A stretch of DNA of 64,000 bases from Oscillospiraceae bacterium (GCA_009779495.1 WRED01000001.1:62001-126000); one strand, 5' to 3'. Counted from the first letter of the stretch, positions 1 through 8,710 are shown. Notes: generated by a model from the sequence alone, not told the origin. Made by a program: numbers and translations.

Positions 1-601
1 TCATGCCGATATCGGTGATGTAGCCCGTGCCGCCGGGCAGCGCCTGATCGTCCGCCGTGAGTATATGTGTGTGCGTGCCGAAAACGGCCGACACTTTTCC
101 GTCCAGGAAAAAGCCCATGGCGCGTTTTTCGCCGGTGGCCTCGGCGTGAAAATCCACTAGGATCACGCGGCAGTCCGCAAGCTCCGGCTCCGCCAGCGTC
201 CTCTCGGCGCAGATAAAGGCGTTCTCCAGATTTTCGCTGATGAAAGAATTGCCCATGAGGTTCACAATGCCGACCCTGATTCTGCCCATGTCGAAAACCG
301 TAAACCCTTTGCCCGGATTGCCTGCGGGGTAGTTCGCCGGACGGACGATATCACTCCACTCGTCCAAGAAGGCGTGAATCTCACTTCTTGAGTAGACGTG
401 GTTGCCTGTGGTGATCACGTCTACGCCGCTGTCAAAAAGGCTTTGCGCCGATGCGGGCGTGACGCCGTTGCCGTTGGCGGAATTCTCCCCGTTGGCGACG
501 CACAGGGCGATGTTTTTCAGCCGCTTGAAGGCGGGCAGATGCTTGCGCAGGAAATCGCAGCCGGGGGCGCCGACGACGTCTCCGATGGTTAGGATGTTCA
601 T
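1..601 (-). CDS. ymdB: YmdB-family metallophosphoesterase (3' part lies outside the window)
   Basis: This is a cytosolic cyclic-nucleotide phosphodiesterase of the YmdB/TIGR00282 calcineurin-like family. The minus strand reads MNILTIGDVVGAPG, then GENSANGNGVT, TTGNHVY, NLMGN, DFHAEATGEK and GTHTHILTADDQ. These carry the Asp, Glu/Asn, Asn and His metal ligands expected of the family. About 200 of the usual roughly 265 residues are visible and the C-terminus lies beyond base 1. The ATG at 601 is preceded by GAGGAG with a 6-base gap. In Bacillus and many Clostridia ymdB directly follows rny, and YmdB affects biofilm and sporulation decisions. Here an opposite-strand gene (781-1677) lies between the two. 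Confidence 0.93.
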   Translation of the reverse strand, partial: MNILTIGDVVGAPGCDFLRKHLPAFKRLKNIALCVANGENSANGNGVTPASAQSLFDSGVDVITTGNHVYSRSEIHAFLDEWSDIVRPANYPAGNPGKGFTVFDMGRIRVGIVNLMGNSFISENLENAFICAERTLAEPELADCRVILVDFHAEATGEKRAMGFFLDGKVSAVFGTHTHILTADDQALPGGTGYITDIGM

Positions 602-719
602 TTATGCTCCTCTTTTTAATTTTTGTCAATTATTTTTTCTGTGCTGTTTATATATATTTAACAAATTTACCCCCCCACGTTCCCTTTTTGTGTAAAAAGT
701 AGAATTAAATGAAAAGGTA

Positions 720-748
720 TGGACATCCACCTTTTTCGGCATTATAAT
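720..748 (+). promoter_or_regulatory. Sigma-A-type promoter of the secreted-protein gene
   Basis: A -35 TGGACA (720-725) and a -10 TATAAT (743-748) are separated by 17 bases, upstream of the AAAGGATGG ribosome binding site and the ATG at 781. Confidence 0.65.
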
Positions 749-780
749 TTACATACCATATTTTGAAAGGATGGTTTTTT

Positions 781-1677
781 ATGAAAAAGGTACTCAGCAT
801 TCTGTTGGCGTTTTGTATGATCGTGGGCTTTGGAGCGGTTGGAACAGTGAGCGCCGGAGGGCCGATCGTGTCATACGAGGAACAGCTCGTGGCGAAAGGC
901 ATCGTTTTGCCGTTGCTCCCGTATTTTGTTGCTATGCTTGATACTAACAGGCAAGAGTTTCTTGCAGGCTTGCAGGATGGAATTTATCCCGCTACAAACA
1001 CCGCTCTCGCTGCCGCGTTTGAAGCGAAATACACTGAAATAGAAACGCTTTGCAACCAAAAAGGTCTTGTTTGGGATGATCTCAACATTTACTGGGATGG
1101 CTACGTGCTTATTTTGTATGAAATGGGCAGGGACGTTTTGCAAGCAAGCGTTGATGAGATTCTGTTATCCTTTGAATCTTTATTCAATGAAACTTTCTTC
1201 AAAAGTGAATTCTTAAATAAGTTTGAAGCATTCAAGGCGGTTTTAGTAAACGGATTTGAATCTTATCTCGAATTAAGCCGTATTTTAGTAACCGAAACAG
1301 AAAAAATTGAGAACATAGAGTCATTAAAAGACGAGTTTGATAAAGTTATTAACATTTATAAGTATAATGGTTATTCCTCTTTCAGTTTTCATCTTTTTAG
1401 AACTCCGTTTCTTAATGTTTCTGCCCCTGGAGATACCTATGCATTCGCTTTTGGAACTACTTCTTTTTCGGATGTGACAGCCGGTGTTCAGGATTTGGCG
1501 GCTCGGGTCAAGGCTCTTACAGCTAAAATTAAGTATATAGACGGCTCTGATCCTACCCCGGCACCCGACAGCATTTTCAGCTTCTTCGCAAACTTCCTGC
1601 CGGAAAGCGTCGCCACAGTAATGACCTTTATCGTAAGATACGTCTTCTTCGGTTGGCTGTGGGGACGCTGGCTATAA
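781..1677 (+). CDS. Secreted protein with a C-terminal RYVFFGWLW motif, function unknown
   Basis: I do not recognise the body of this 298-residue protein. It begins with a signal peptide (MKKVLSILLAFCMIVGFGAV...SAGG) and continues as a mostly helical, Phe/Glu/Lys-rich domain. A DPTPAP linker follows, and the protein ends in a hydrophobic stretch finishing RYVFFGWLWGRWL. A nearly identical ending occurs in the leucine-rich-repeat protein at 56726-58696. The ATG at 781 has AAAGGATGG upstream; an in-frame TTG at 763 has no good site. The central part (about 1140-1480) is clearly more AT-rich than neighbouring genes, which hints at a different history. The gene sits between rny and ymdB on the opposite strand and ends in a strong terminator. 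Confidence 0.85.
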   Translation: MKKVLSILLAFCMIVGFGAVGTVSAGGPIVSYEEQLVAKGIVLPLLPYFVAMLDTNRQEFLAGLQDGIYPATNTALAAAFEAKYTEIETLCNQKGLVWDDLNIYWDGYVLILYEMGRDVLQASVDEILLSFESLFNETFFKSEFLNKFEAFKAVLVNGFESYLELSRILVTETEKIENIESLKDEFDKVINIYKYNGYSSFSFHLFRTPFLNVSAPGDTYAFAFGTTSFSDVTAGVQDLAARVKALTAKIKYIDGSDPTPAPDSIFSFFANFLPESVATVMTFIVRYVFFGWLWGRWL

Positions 1678-1698
1678 AAACATATCATTAAATTATTA

Positions 1699-1737
1699 CA
1701 CCTGCCGCAAGCGATATGCGTGCGGCAGGTGTTTTTT
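1699..1737 (+). terminator. Rho-independent terminator
   Basis: Perfect 11-base arms CACCTGCCGCA (1699-1709) and TGCGGCAGGTG (1721-1731) are followed by a T run. It lies between the convergent secreted-protein gene and rny and may act in both directions. Confidence 0.88.
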
Positions 1738-1746
1738 GCGCGTTTT

Positions 1747-3291
1747 TTACTTCGCGTAATCTATAGTGCGGCTCTCCCTGATCAGATGCACCTTGATCTG
1801 GCCGGGATACTCCAGCTCGTCCTCGATCTTCTTCACGATATCGCGGGCGACAAGCACCATCTTGTCGTCGGACACGGCGTCCGGCCTGACCATGATGCGA
1901 ATCTCGCGCCCGGCCTGGATGGCGAAAGAGCGGTCCACGCCGTCGAAAGACATCGCGATCTCCTCAAGCTTCTCAAGGCGCTTGATGTAGCTCTGGACGT
2001 TCTCTCTCCTGGCGCCCGGTCTGGCGGCGGAAATCGCGTCGGCCGCCTGCACGAGGCACGCGACGATGGTTTTCGCCTCAACGTCGCCGTGGTGCGCCTG
2101 TATCGCGTGGACGACATGATCGTTCTCCTTGAACTTTTTGGCGTACTCCACGCCAAGCTCGATGTGCGAGCCGTCAAGCTCGTGGTCAAGGGCCTTGCCG
2201 ATGTCGTGGAGCAGCCCGGCGCGCTTGGCGGTCTTGACGTCGGCTCCCAGCTCGGACGCCATCAGCCCGGCGATGTACGAAACCTCCAGCGAGTGCATCA
2301 GCACATTCTGCCCGAAGCTCGTGCGGTATTTCAGCTTGCCGAGCAGTTTTACGATCTCAGGATGGATGCCGTTGACGCCCGCTTCGATGAGCGAACGCTC
2401 GCCCGTCTGCTTGATGGTATGCTCGACCTCACGCGTCGCCTTGTCGAACATCTCCTCGATCCTTGCGGGATGTATGCGGCCGTCAGCGATCAGCTTTTCG
2501 ATGGTCAGCCGGGCGACCTCGCGCCTTACGGGGTCAAAGCTGGAGACGGTTATCGCCTCCGGCGTGTCGTCGATGATCAGATCGACGCCTGTGATCGTCT
2601 CAAGCGTCCTGATATTGCGGCCCTCACGGCCGATGATCCTGCCCTTCATCTCGTCGTTGGGCAGCGGGACGACGGACACGGTAGCCTCGGCGGCATGATC
2701 AGCCGCGCAGCGTTGAATCGCCGTCGATATGATCTCGCGGGCCAGACTGTCGGCCTCGTCCTTGGTTCTTTGCTGGTACTCCATGATTCTGATCGCTTTT
2801 TCGTGGGTCAGATCAGACTCCAGCGACTTTAAGAGATAGTCCCTCGCCTGCTCTTTCGTGTAGCCCGAAATGCGCTCAAGCATCTCGAACTGTCCGCGCT
2901 TGACCGTTTCGATCTCCGACAGGCGGTCGTCCGCGTCCTTGATCTTTTTGTTCAGAATTTCGTCTTTTTTCTCGAGATTTTCCGACTTCTTGTCGAGACT
3001 CTCCTCTTTTTGGATGATCCTGCGCTCCTGCCGCTGAACCTCCGTGCGCCTTTCGCGCAGCTCGCGTTCCGTTTCCGTACGCTGCCTGTGGATCTCGTCC
3101 TTCGCCTCGAGGATCGCTTCTTTTTTCTTCGATTCAGCCGTGTTTATCGCTTCCGATATGATACGCTTTGCCTGCTGCGTCGCCGAACCGATCTTCGCTT
3201 CCGACGTTCTTTTCCTGTATATATTACAGAAAAAATATCCTGCGGCTCCGCCAATGGCTAAACTAATGATCGCACAAAAAACATACCACAA
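1747..3291 (-). CDS. rny: Ribonuclease Y
   Basis: This is a membrane-anchored endoribonuclease that starts bulk mRNA decay. The reading frame encodes an N-terminal membrane span ([20 protein letters not shown]), a long charged coiled coil to about residue 200, a KH RNA-binding domain with [11 protein letters not shown], and an HD domain with [12 protein letters not shown] as the metal and catalytic motif. The best start is TTG at 3291, which has AGGAGGT nine bases upstream. It gives 514 residues, a normal length for the family. The open frame runs further to 3438, but that extension has no signal and no homologous look. ymdB, the usual next gene, lies beyond the inserted gene at 781-1677. Confidence 0.96.
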   Translation of the reverse strand: MWYVFCAIISLAIGGAAGYFFCNIYRKRTSEAKIGSATQQAKRIISEAINTAESKKKEAILEAKDEIHRQRTETERELRERRTEVQRQERRIIQKEESLDKKSENLEKKDEILNKKIKDADDRLSEIETVKRGQFEMLERISGYTKEQARDYLLKSLESDLTHEKAIRIMEYQQRTKDEADSLAREIISTAIQRCAADHAAEATVSVVPLPNDEMKGRIIGREGRNIRTLETITGVDLIIDDTPEAITVSSFDPVRREVARLTIEKLIADGRIHPARIEEMFDKATREVEHTIKQTGERSLIEAGVNGIHPEIVKLLGKLKYRTSFGQNVLMHSLEVSYIAGLMASELGADVKTAKRAGLLHDIGKALDHELDGSHIELGVEYAKKFKENDHVVHAIQAHHGDVEAKTIVACLVQAADAISAARPGARRENVQSYIKRLEKLEEIAMSFDGVDRSFAIQAGREIRIMVRPDAVSDDKMVLVARDIVKKIEDELEYPGQIKVHLIRESRTIDYAK

Positions 3292-3803
3292 ATTTACAGC
3301 ACCTCCTGTTTTTAAAAATAGATAAAAAATTAAACGATGAACAAACCAACCGCCGCCACGCGGAATACCGCGGTAAGCAACCCTGATCTTCACCGTTCTA
3401 CATTGCGAATTGCGGACTGACGCGCAGCCCAAATACACGTTTGAATATTGAAAGTGTTTTTTGTCGATTAAATAATATATATGGAAAGTGCGGACAAAAG
3501 CACCGACAATGCTCTATGTTAGACCTGACTACACACACAGGCCTATTATACACCTTAACTCCTTAAAATCATAGCAAAGAATTGCGCAAAACCCATGTAT
3601 CAAAGCTTTTGCTTATTTTTTGCTGATTTTATAGTCGTTAAGGGGTATAGTTAAATCGGTGAATATCAGAAATAATGTTTTATAACGAACCACAACATTA
3701 TCTAAGTTATTTTAGAACATTTTTGCGCGTTTGTCAAGACTTTTTTGGTTGAAATATAAAATTTTTCGGATTTTTATATTTTAACCATATATTTTATATG
3801 AAT
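3292..3803. other. 512-base gene-free region upstream of rny
   Basis: AT-rich DNA without a credible gene. It contains a 103-base inverted-repeat element (3547-3649) and an AT-rich hairpin with 15-base arms (3747-3761 and 3772-3786, one mismatch) just past the end of the HAD phosphatase gene. On the minus strand a run of A rather than T follows that hairpin, so it is not a classical terminator. The rny promoter should lie here, but no convincing -35/-10 pair was identified. Confidence 0.7.
3547..3649. repeat. Hairpin/MITE-like element, copy 1 (103 bases)
   Basis: The ends TATACACCTTAAC (3547-3559) and GTTAAGGGGTATA (3637-3649) are inverted repeats with one mismatch. The similarity continues inward to about 30 bases per arm. 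Both arms recur, in reverse orientation and without the central 50-60 bases, at 13951-13997. No open frame is inside. This looks like a non-coding miniature element or a dispersed palindromic repeat. Confidence 0.65.
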
Positions 3804-4592
3804 TTATATGAGTTCCGCAAGCTCCCCAAGATCCGCGACCGCGGCGCTCGCGCGTATCGCCGACCTTTCATACATCTCCCGCGTAGTCGCGCCGCTGAAC
3901 ACAAGCGCGGACGGGACTCCGTGATTCGTCGCCACCGCGATGTCCGTTTCGAGCCTGTCGCCCACGAAAGCGATCTCGTCACGCGTGCAGGAGAGATAGT
4001 CCGTGATATAGTTGACAGTCTCCGTCTCCGGCTTGCCCATCACCAGCGGCCTTTGCCCCGTCGAGGCCGCGAACATCTCAATCATCGAGCCTGTGTCCGG
4101 CATAAAACCGTCCTCCATAGGGCAGTTTTTGTCGGGGTGGGTGGCGATGTACAGCGCGCCGTTTGCGATAAAATTGGCCGCCTTGCGGATACGTTCATAC
4201 GTAAGCTCCGTGTCAAACCCGAGCACGACGATGTCCGGGTCGCTATCCGTCAGCAGTATTCCCCGCTCCAAAAAAGTTTCATACAGCCGGCTGTTGCCTA
4301 AAAGATACACGCTTTTGCCCCTGTGCTCGCTTGTGATATACCGCGCCGTCACGTGGGACGACACGATGATCTTCTCCTCCCCGACATGAAAGCCCATCGA
4401 GGCCAGGTTTTCCCGGCAGCTCGACGCGCTGTTCGACGAATTGTTCGTGAAGAAGTAAAAATCTTTCCCCGCCGCGTGTACCTTTTCCGCGAATCGCCTC
4501 GCGCCTTTCAGGAGTCTGCGTCCCAGATAGAAAGTTCCGTCCATATCGACAATAAAATACCTGGTTTTAGCGAATGTTTCGTTTTGTTCCAT
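3804..4592 (-). CDS. HAD-IIA family sugar-phosphatase-like hydrolase (NagD type)
   Basis: This is a soluble phosphatase of the haloacid dehalogenase superfamily, subclass IIA (NagD, p-nitrophenylphosphatase, phosphoglycolate phosphatase-like). The 262 residues show motif I with the nucleophile (DMDGT, near residue 18), motif II (FFTNNSSNS), the motif III lysine region (GKPETETVNY) and motif IV (FVGDRLETDIAVA). A C2-type cap lies between motifs II and III. Substrate preference cannot be deduced. It is transcribed alone on the minus strand, divergently from the XRE regulator at 4772. Confidence 0.9.
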   Translation of the reverse strand: MEQNETFAKTRYFIVDMDGTFYLGRRLLKGARRFAEKVHAAGKDFYFFTNNSSNSASSCRENLASMGFHVGEEKIIVSSHVTARYITSEHRGKSVYLLGNSRLYETFLERGILLTDSDPDIVVLGFDTELTYERIRKAANFIANGALYIATHPDKNCPMEDGFMPDTGSMIEMFAASTGQRPLVMGKPETETVNYITDYLSCTRDEIAFVGDRLETDIAVATNHGVPSALVFSGATTREMYERSAIRASAAVADLGELAELI

Positions 4593-4684
4593 ATCGTTCT
4601 CCGTGTGTTCATTTTTTTAAATTATGATATCATTTTCATCGCGTGTTTTCAAGAAATTTTTTTGTTTATAGTTGCCGAAAAACA

Positions 4685-4713
4685 TTGACACGCGGTTTTT
4701 CAGCATGTAGAAT
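4685..4713 (+). promoter_or_regulatory. Sigma-A-type promoter of the XRE regulator
   Basis: TTGACA (4685-4690), a 17-base spacer and TAGAAT (4708-4713), about 60 bases upstream of the start at 4772. Confidence 0.75.
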
Positions 4714-4771
4714 GATTGTAGTGATAGGTTCGTAACCGATGAATAAATATAGGAAAGGATGGATTGACATT

Positions 4772-5185
4772 ATGCTTGCCGAAACACTGAGAAAGCTCCG
4801 CGAGGAATCCGGCTACACGCAGCAGAACGTGGCGGATTTTCTTGGCATCGACCGTTCGACATACACATACTACGAGACCGGCAACACCAGGCCCAAGGTG
4901 TCCACGCTAACCAAGCTTTCGCACATGTACGGCGTCGGGCTGGCCGAGATCGTGCCCCACAGCTACCGTGAGCCGGAGGATCTCACCGTGAGCCTTGACG
5001 AGCCGCTGCCGGATATCGGCGACGAAACGCTGCGCAGGTTCCGCGCGCTGACCAGAAAGGAGCGGGAGCTTGTCATGCTGTTCCGCGCGTGCTCGGACAA
5101 GGACACGCTGCTTGCGCAGGCGCGGGAGCTGCTGACGGTTGACGGAGAGGACGGGGATGATGAAAGCGCCGAGGGGCAGTTTTGA
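4772..5185 (+). CDS. XRE-family helix-turn-helix regulator
   Basis: A 137-residue DNA-binding protein. The N-terminal 65 residues form a Cro/CI-type HTH (LRKLREESGYTQQNVADFLG, then DRSTYTYYETGNTRPKVSTL). The C-terminal half is acidic and helical and ends DDESAEGQF. The ATG at 4772 is chosen because AGGAAAGGATGG lies about nine bases upstream. An in-frame ATG at 4739 lacks a ribosome binding site and would place its start before that signal. The next gene begins 32 bases downstream, so the two are probably co-transcribed. The target is unknown. Confidence 0.85.
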   Translation: MLAETLRKLREESGYTQQNVADFLGIDRSTYTYYETGNTRPKVSTLTKLSHMYGVGLAEIVPHSYREPEDLTVSLDEPLPDIGDETLRRFRALTRKERELVMLFRACSDKDTLLAQARELLTVDGEDGDDESAEGQF

Positions 5186-5217
5186 CGAATAAAATCATAC
5201 TTAGGGAGAAATGCACA

Positions 5218-6057
5218 ATGGATACCATCAAACAACAGACGTTAAAGTTTCAAAAAGCAAGAAGCAATTTGCTGTTGGTTGTTGCTTTTTCGGCGGTAAA
5301 CTTACTTTTGGCCGCTTTCAATTCTAATATTTACCTGCTCTTTTCCGCGACCGCGCCACTGTTTGTTTTTGAGATTGGCCAGGGCGCCGCCGAAGAATCG
5401 CAAAGCAGCGCTTTTTTGGTAACCGGCCTGATTATCGCGTTTTTTGTCATTGCGCTGTATTTCATCTGTTGGATTTTCGCGAAACGTCTGCGCGCTTTCA
5501 TTTTAGCCGCGTTGATTTTTTTCAGTATCGACACCTTGATATTTATTTTTATCGCTTTTGCCGCCGGGTTTGAAATTTCTTATTTATTGGATATCGTTTT
5601 TCACGGCTGGATTTTGTTTTACTTGATCAAAGGTACGGCGGCGTGGGCAAAATTGCGCGGTGTCAACGCCGATGATTTTAATTTCGCCCTGCAAAAAACT
5701 GACGCGGCACCAGCGACACGATCCTGCGGTGATTTCTTAATTGAGCCGCCAGCCGATGGGGCGCAACAAAACGAATTCGCGGACCACGTAACAAGCCCGT
5801 TGCGGGCCGATGACAAAAAGGGCCGCGTTTTAATTTCAGCTAATTACGAAGGTCTGCAAATCAGCATGAAGCGCACACGGGGATTGACAGAGTTGATTGT
5901 TGACGGATATGTTTATGATGAAATTAAAGGAACCGTCGAAGTCGAATATTCGTTAACGGCGAATTTGCAGGACAAAAAAATTGTAGGTATGTATCGGTCA
6001 CATATGTTTCTTTATGTCAATGATGTGTTGGCCGCAAAAAAGCTAAGACTATATTGA
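5218..6057 (+). CDS. Membrane protein of unknown function with a cytoplasmic C-terminal domain
   Basis: 279 residues. The first 150 hold about four membrane spans: LLLVVAFSAVNLLLAAF; a span around VTGLIIAFFVIALYFICWIF; LAALIFFSIDTLIFIFIAFAA; and a last one near LLDIVFHGWILFYLI. A soluble domain follows, ending in a beta-rich segment (KGRVLISANYEGLQISMKRT ... MFLYVNDVLAAKKLRLY). The chosen ATG at 5218 has GGGAGA upstream; an in-frame TTG at 5182 would overlap the previous stop codon and lacks a better signal. Base composition is lower in GC than the neighbours. No specific family is recognised. Confidence 0.75.
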   Translation: MDTIKQQTLKFQKARSNLLLVVAFSAVNLLLAAFNSNIYLLFSATAPLFVFEIGQGAAEESQSSAFLVTGLIIAFFVIALYFICWIFAKRLRAFILAALIFFSIDTLIFIFIAFAAGFEISYLLDIVFHGWILFYLIKGTAAWAKLRGVNADDFNFALQKTDAAPATRSCGDFLIEPPADGAQQNEFADHVTSPLRADDKKGRVLISANYEGLQISMKRTRGLTELIVDGYVYDEIKGTVEVEYSLTANLQDKKIVGMYRSHMFLYVNDVLAAKKLRLY

Positions 6058-6098
6058 GTTGATAAATCATTTAAAATGACGCGACTGGACTATTCTTT

Positions 6099-6136
6099 AC
6101 GGGAGGACTGGCTTTAGTCTCTCCCGTTCTTTTTAT
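6099..6136 (+). terminator. Rho-independent terminator
   Basis: ACGGGAG-GACT pairs with AGTC-t-CTCCCGT across a short loop and is followed by TCTTTTTATT. It ends the membrane-protein transcript and overlaps the stop region of the convergent feoX gene. Confidence 0.8.
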
Positions 6137-6296
6137 TGTCACATTCTGCCAAAAACGAACAGCCCTCGCACCCCGCGCAGCCACCCCTGCCCGCTTTCCT
6201 GTCTTTGTGCAGCTTTCGCACAATCAGGATCACTAGCAGCAGCAGTCCCGCGCTGATGAGGACGGTCGCTAGGTTGTCGGATAAAAAAGCAAGCAT
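6114..6296 (-). CDS. FeoB-associated Cys-rich membrane protein
   Basis: A 60-residue protein with one membrane span (LATVLISAGLLLLVILIVRKL) followed by a cysteine-rich tail CAGCEGCSFLAEC. This matches the small FeoB-associated family found downstream of feoB in Firmicutes. It is thought to assist iron(II) handling, but its biochemical role is not settled. Its ATG overlaps the feoB stop codon by one base (TAATG), which indicates translational coupling. Confidence 0.88.
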   Translation of the reverse strand: MLAFLSDNLATVLISAGLLLLVILIVRKLHKDRKAGRGGCAGCEGCSFLAECDNKKNGRD

Positions 6297-8422
6297 TATA
6301 CTTCCCCTTTGTTCGGTTTAAAAATTACGTACAGGAAAAACGCCGTGACAAACAACGCCGCAACGCTTCCAAGCCCGAATGTTCCATTGCCTAGACTCGC
6401 GAACTGGTAAATGCAGAGCGACACGGCATAGGCGAAGCCTGTCTGGTACGCGAGGGCGAACAGCGTCCATTTCGCGCTGTTCATTTCACGGCGGATCGCT
6501 CCGACAGCCGCGGCGCAGGGCGTGCAAAGCAGGTTGAACACCAAAAACGAATACGCCGAGGCCGCCGTGAACAGCGACGCGGCCGCTTGCGATGCGGTCA
6601 CCTGCGACGCGGTCGCCTGCTCCGTCTCCGCGCCCTCAAGCAACACACCAAGGGTGCTGACGACATTCTCTTTCGCGGCCAGCCCTGTAAAGGTCGCCAC
6701 AGCAGACTGCCAGTTTCCGAAGCCCAACGGCGCGAAGAACCACGCTACCGCGCCGCCGGCTTTTGACAAAAGTCCCTGGCTCAGGTCACTGACCATGGTA
6801 AATCGTCCGCCGACAAAGCCGAAATTGTATGTAAACCAGATCACCATCGCAGACAGCAGGATCAGCGTTCCGGCCTTTTTGATAAAAGACCAGCCGCGCT
6901 CCCATGTGCTGCGCAAAAGGTTTTTGAGCGGAGGCATGTGGTAGGCGGGAAGCTCCATCACAAACGGAGCTGGCTTGCCGCGCAGCAGCCTTGTTTTTTT
7001 CAGGATAAGCCCCGAAATCACGATGGAAGCGATTCCTATGAAGTACGCGCTCGGCCCAACCCACCACGCGCCGCCGAACAGCGAAGCGGCTATCAGCGCG
7101 ATGAGCGGCAGCTTCGCCGAGCACGGCATGAACGAGGTTGTGATCACGGTCATGCGGCGGTCCTGCTCGTTCTCAATGGTCCGCGACGCCATGATGCCCG
7201 GCACGCTGCACCCTGTTCCCACAAGCATGGGGATGAACGACTTGCCCGACAGCCCGAATCGCCGGAAAATCTTGTCGAGAATAAAGGCTATGCGCGACAT
7301 GTAGCCGCAGGACTCCAAAAACGCCAAGATAAAGAACAATACAAAAATCTGCGGAACGAAGCCCAGTACCGAGCCGACGCCCGCGAGCATACCGTCCAGT
7401 ATCAGGCTCTGAAGCCATCCGGCCGCGTTGACGTTTGTCAGGAAGCTCCCGGCGGCATCGGGAATCATTTGCCCCAACAGCACACCGTTTATCCAGCCCG
7501 ACGCCCAGCCGCCCACGGCCGTTACCGAGATAAAATACACCAAAAACATAATGACCGCAAAAATCGGCAGAGCCAAAAAGCGGTTTGTGAGGATGCTGTC
7601 TATGCGGTCGGAGGCTCCCAAGCGGTTTCTCTGCTTGCGTTTCAGGCAATGCTTCACGATAGACTCTATGTAGTTGTAGCGCTCGTTGGCGATGATGCTT
7701 TCCGCGTCGTCGTCCATCTGCGTCTCGCACTTTTTAATGTCGCGCTCAATGTGCCCGAGAATATTTCTATCGACTTTAAGCGACTGAACGATCTTTTTGT
7801 CACGCTCGAACAGCTTTATGGCGTAAAAACGCTGGCGGTTTTCGGGCAGGTCATGCAGCACGGCCTCCTCGATGTGCGCCAAAGCGTGCTCGACGCTGCC
7901 GGAAAAAACAGGTCCCGGAGGCGTTGTTTTTCGCGCATTCGCCGCCCGGACAGCCGCCTGCGCCGCTTCGTCCACACCCGTGCCCCTGAGCGCCGACACG
8001 CGGATTATTTCACAGCCCAGCTCGATGGACAGCTTGTCAATGTCGATCAGGTCGCCTTTTTTTTCCACCACATCCATCATGTTGAGCGCGATGACGACAG
8101 GGATGTCCAACTCCCTGAGCTGCGTCGTCAGGTAGAGATTGCGCTCCAGGTTCGTGCCGTCAACGAGGTTCAAAATCGCGTCGGGGCGCCCGTTCATCAG
8201 ATAGTCGCGCGCGAGGGACTCCTCCATGGTGTACGGCGACAGGGAATAGGCGCCCGGCAGGTCGATGAGCACGACGTTCCGATCGCCCTTGAGCCTCCCC
8301 TCTTTTTTCTCAACAGTAACGCCCGGCCAATTCCCGACAAATTGATTGGAGCCGGTCAGCGCGTTGAACATGGTGGTTTTTCCGCTGTTGGGGTTGCCTG
8401 CCAGCGCGATCTTGATGGCCAT
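6296..8422 (-). CDS. feoB: Ferrous iron transporter FeoB
   Basis: The GTP-driven iron(II) importer of the cytoplasmic membrane, 708 residues. The N-terminal G domain carries G1 GNPNSGKTTMFNALTG, a G2 region GNWPGVTVEKK, G3 DLPG and G4 NMMD. A helical guanine-dissociation-inhibitor-like region follows, then the Nramp-unrelated membrane domain with the conserved segments GVGSVLGFVPQIFVLFFILA and GTGCSVPGIMASRT. A start at ATG 8422 puts AGGAGG 11 bases upstream; the longer frame from GTG 8434 would overlap that site. feoA precedes it and the Cys-rich protein follows. Confidence 0.97.
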   Translation of the reverse strand: MAIKIALAGNPNSGKTTMFNALTGSNQFVGNWPGVTVEKKEGRLKGDRNVVLIDLPGAYSLSPYTMEESLARDYLMNGRPDAILNLVDGTNLERNLYLTTQLRELDIPVVIALNMMDVVEKKGDLIDIDKLSIELGCEIIRVSALRGTGVDEAAQAAVRAANARKTTPPGPVFSGSVEHALAHIEEAVLHDLPENRQRFYAIKLFERDKKIVQSLKVDRNILGHIERDIKKCETQMDDDAESIIANERYNYIESIVKHCLKRKQRNRLGASDRIDSILTNRFLALPIFAVIMFLVYFISVTAVGGWASGWINGVLLGQMIPDAAGSFLTNVNAAGWLQSLILDGMLAGVGSVLGFVPQIFVLFFILAFLESCGYMSRIAFILDKIFRRFGLSGKSFIPMLVGTGCSVPGIMASRTIENEQDRRMTVITTSFMPCSAKLPLIALIAASLFGGAWWVGPSAYFIGIASIVISGLILKKTRLLRGKPAPFVMELPAYHMPPLKNLLRSTWERGWSFIKKAGTLILLSAMVIWFTYNFGFVGGRFTMVSDLSQGLLSKAGGAVAWFFAPLGFGNWQSAVATFTGLAAKENVVSTLGVLLEGAETEQATASQVTASQAAASLFTAASAYSFLVFNLLCTPCAAAVGAIRREMNSAKWTLFALAYQTGFAYAVSLCIYQFASLGNGTFGLGSVAALFVTAFFLYVIFKPNKGEV

Positions 8423-8452
8423 GTGTTTTTTCACCTCCTGCGCGATTTGTCG

Positions 8453-8468
8453 GTTAGCTTAGGCTAAC
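8453..8468. promoter_or_regulatory. Palindromic operator between feoA and feoB
   Basis: GTTAGC-TTAG-GCTAAC has perfect 6-base arms with a 4-base spacer. Identical arms recur in the feoA promoter (8762-8777). The arms resemble binding sites of DtxR-family metal regulators (TTAGG...CCTAA type), so iron-responsive control is inferred. Confidence 0.6.
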
Positions 8469-8488
8469 TCGCGGGCAATAAATTGCAG

Positions 8489-8710
8489 TCATTCGATTTC
8501 GATCATTTCGGCGTCGGACTTTCGCAGAGACAGCTGATAGCCCCGGACGTTGACCTCAATGGGATCTCCCAGCGGCGCCACCCTGCGGATCAATATTTCA
8601 ACGCCTTTCGTCACGCCCATATCCATGATCCGGCGGCGCACAGCGCCCTCGCCGTACAGCTTCTTTACCTTGACGGCGTCCCCGATTTTAGCTGATCTTA
8701 GGGTTTTCAT
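8489..8710 (-). CDS. feoA: Ferrous iron transport protein A
   Basis: A 73-residue SH3-like cytosolic partner of FeoB. It has the usual layout: SAKIGDAVKVKKLYGEGAVR, then MDMGVTKGVEILIRRVAPLG, ending DPIEVNVRGYQLSLRKSDAEMIEIE. It is first in the minus-strand feo operon, about 66 bases before feoB. A strong promoter with an overlapping palindrome lies upstream. Confidence 0.95.
   Translation of the reverse strand: MKTLRSAKIGDAVKVKKLYGEGAVRRRIMDMGVTKGVEILIRRVAPLGDPIEVNVRGYQLSLRKSDAEMIEIE

Noticed and set aside
1720..2832. Long plus-strand open frame (370 codons) opposite rny
   Set aside because: It mirrors the conserved rny sequence, has no family pattern or ribosome binding site, and results from codon bias in GC-rich DNA.
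3747..3786. Terminator for the HAD phosphatase gene
   Set aside because: The AT-rich hairpin is nearly perfect, but the minus-strand transcript would continue with A rather than U residues, so it lacks the key feature of an intrinsic terminator.
6938..8467. Long plus-strand open frame (509 codons) opposite feoB
   Set aside because: Arg/His-rich shadow of the feoB gene, with no recognisable domain.
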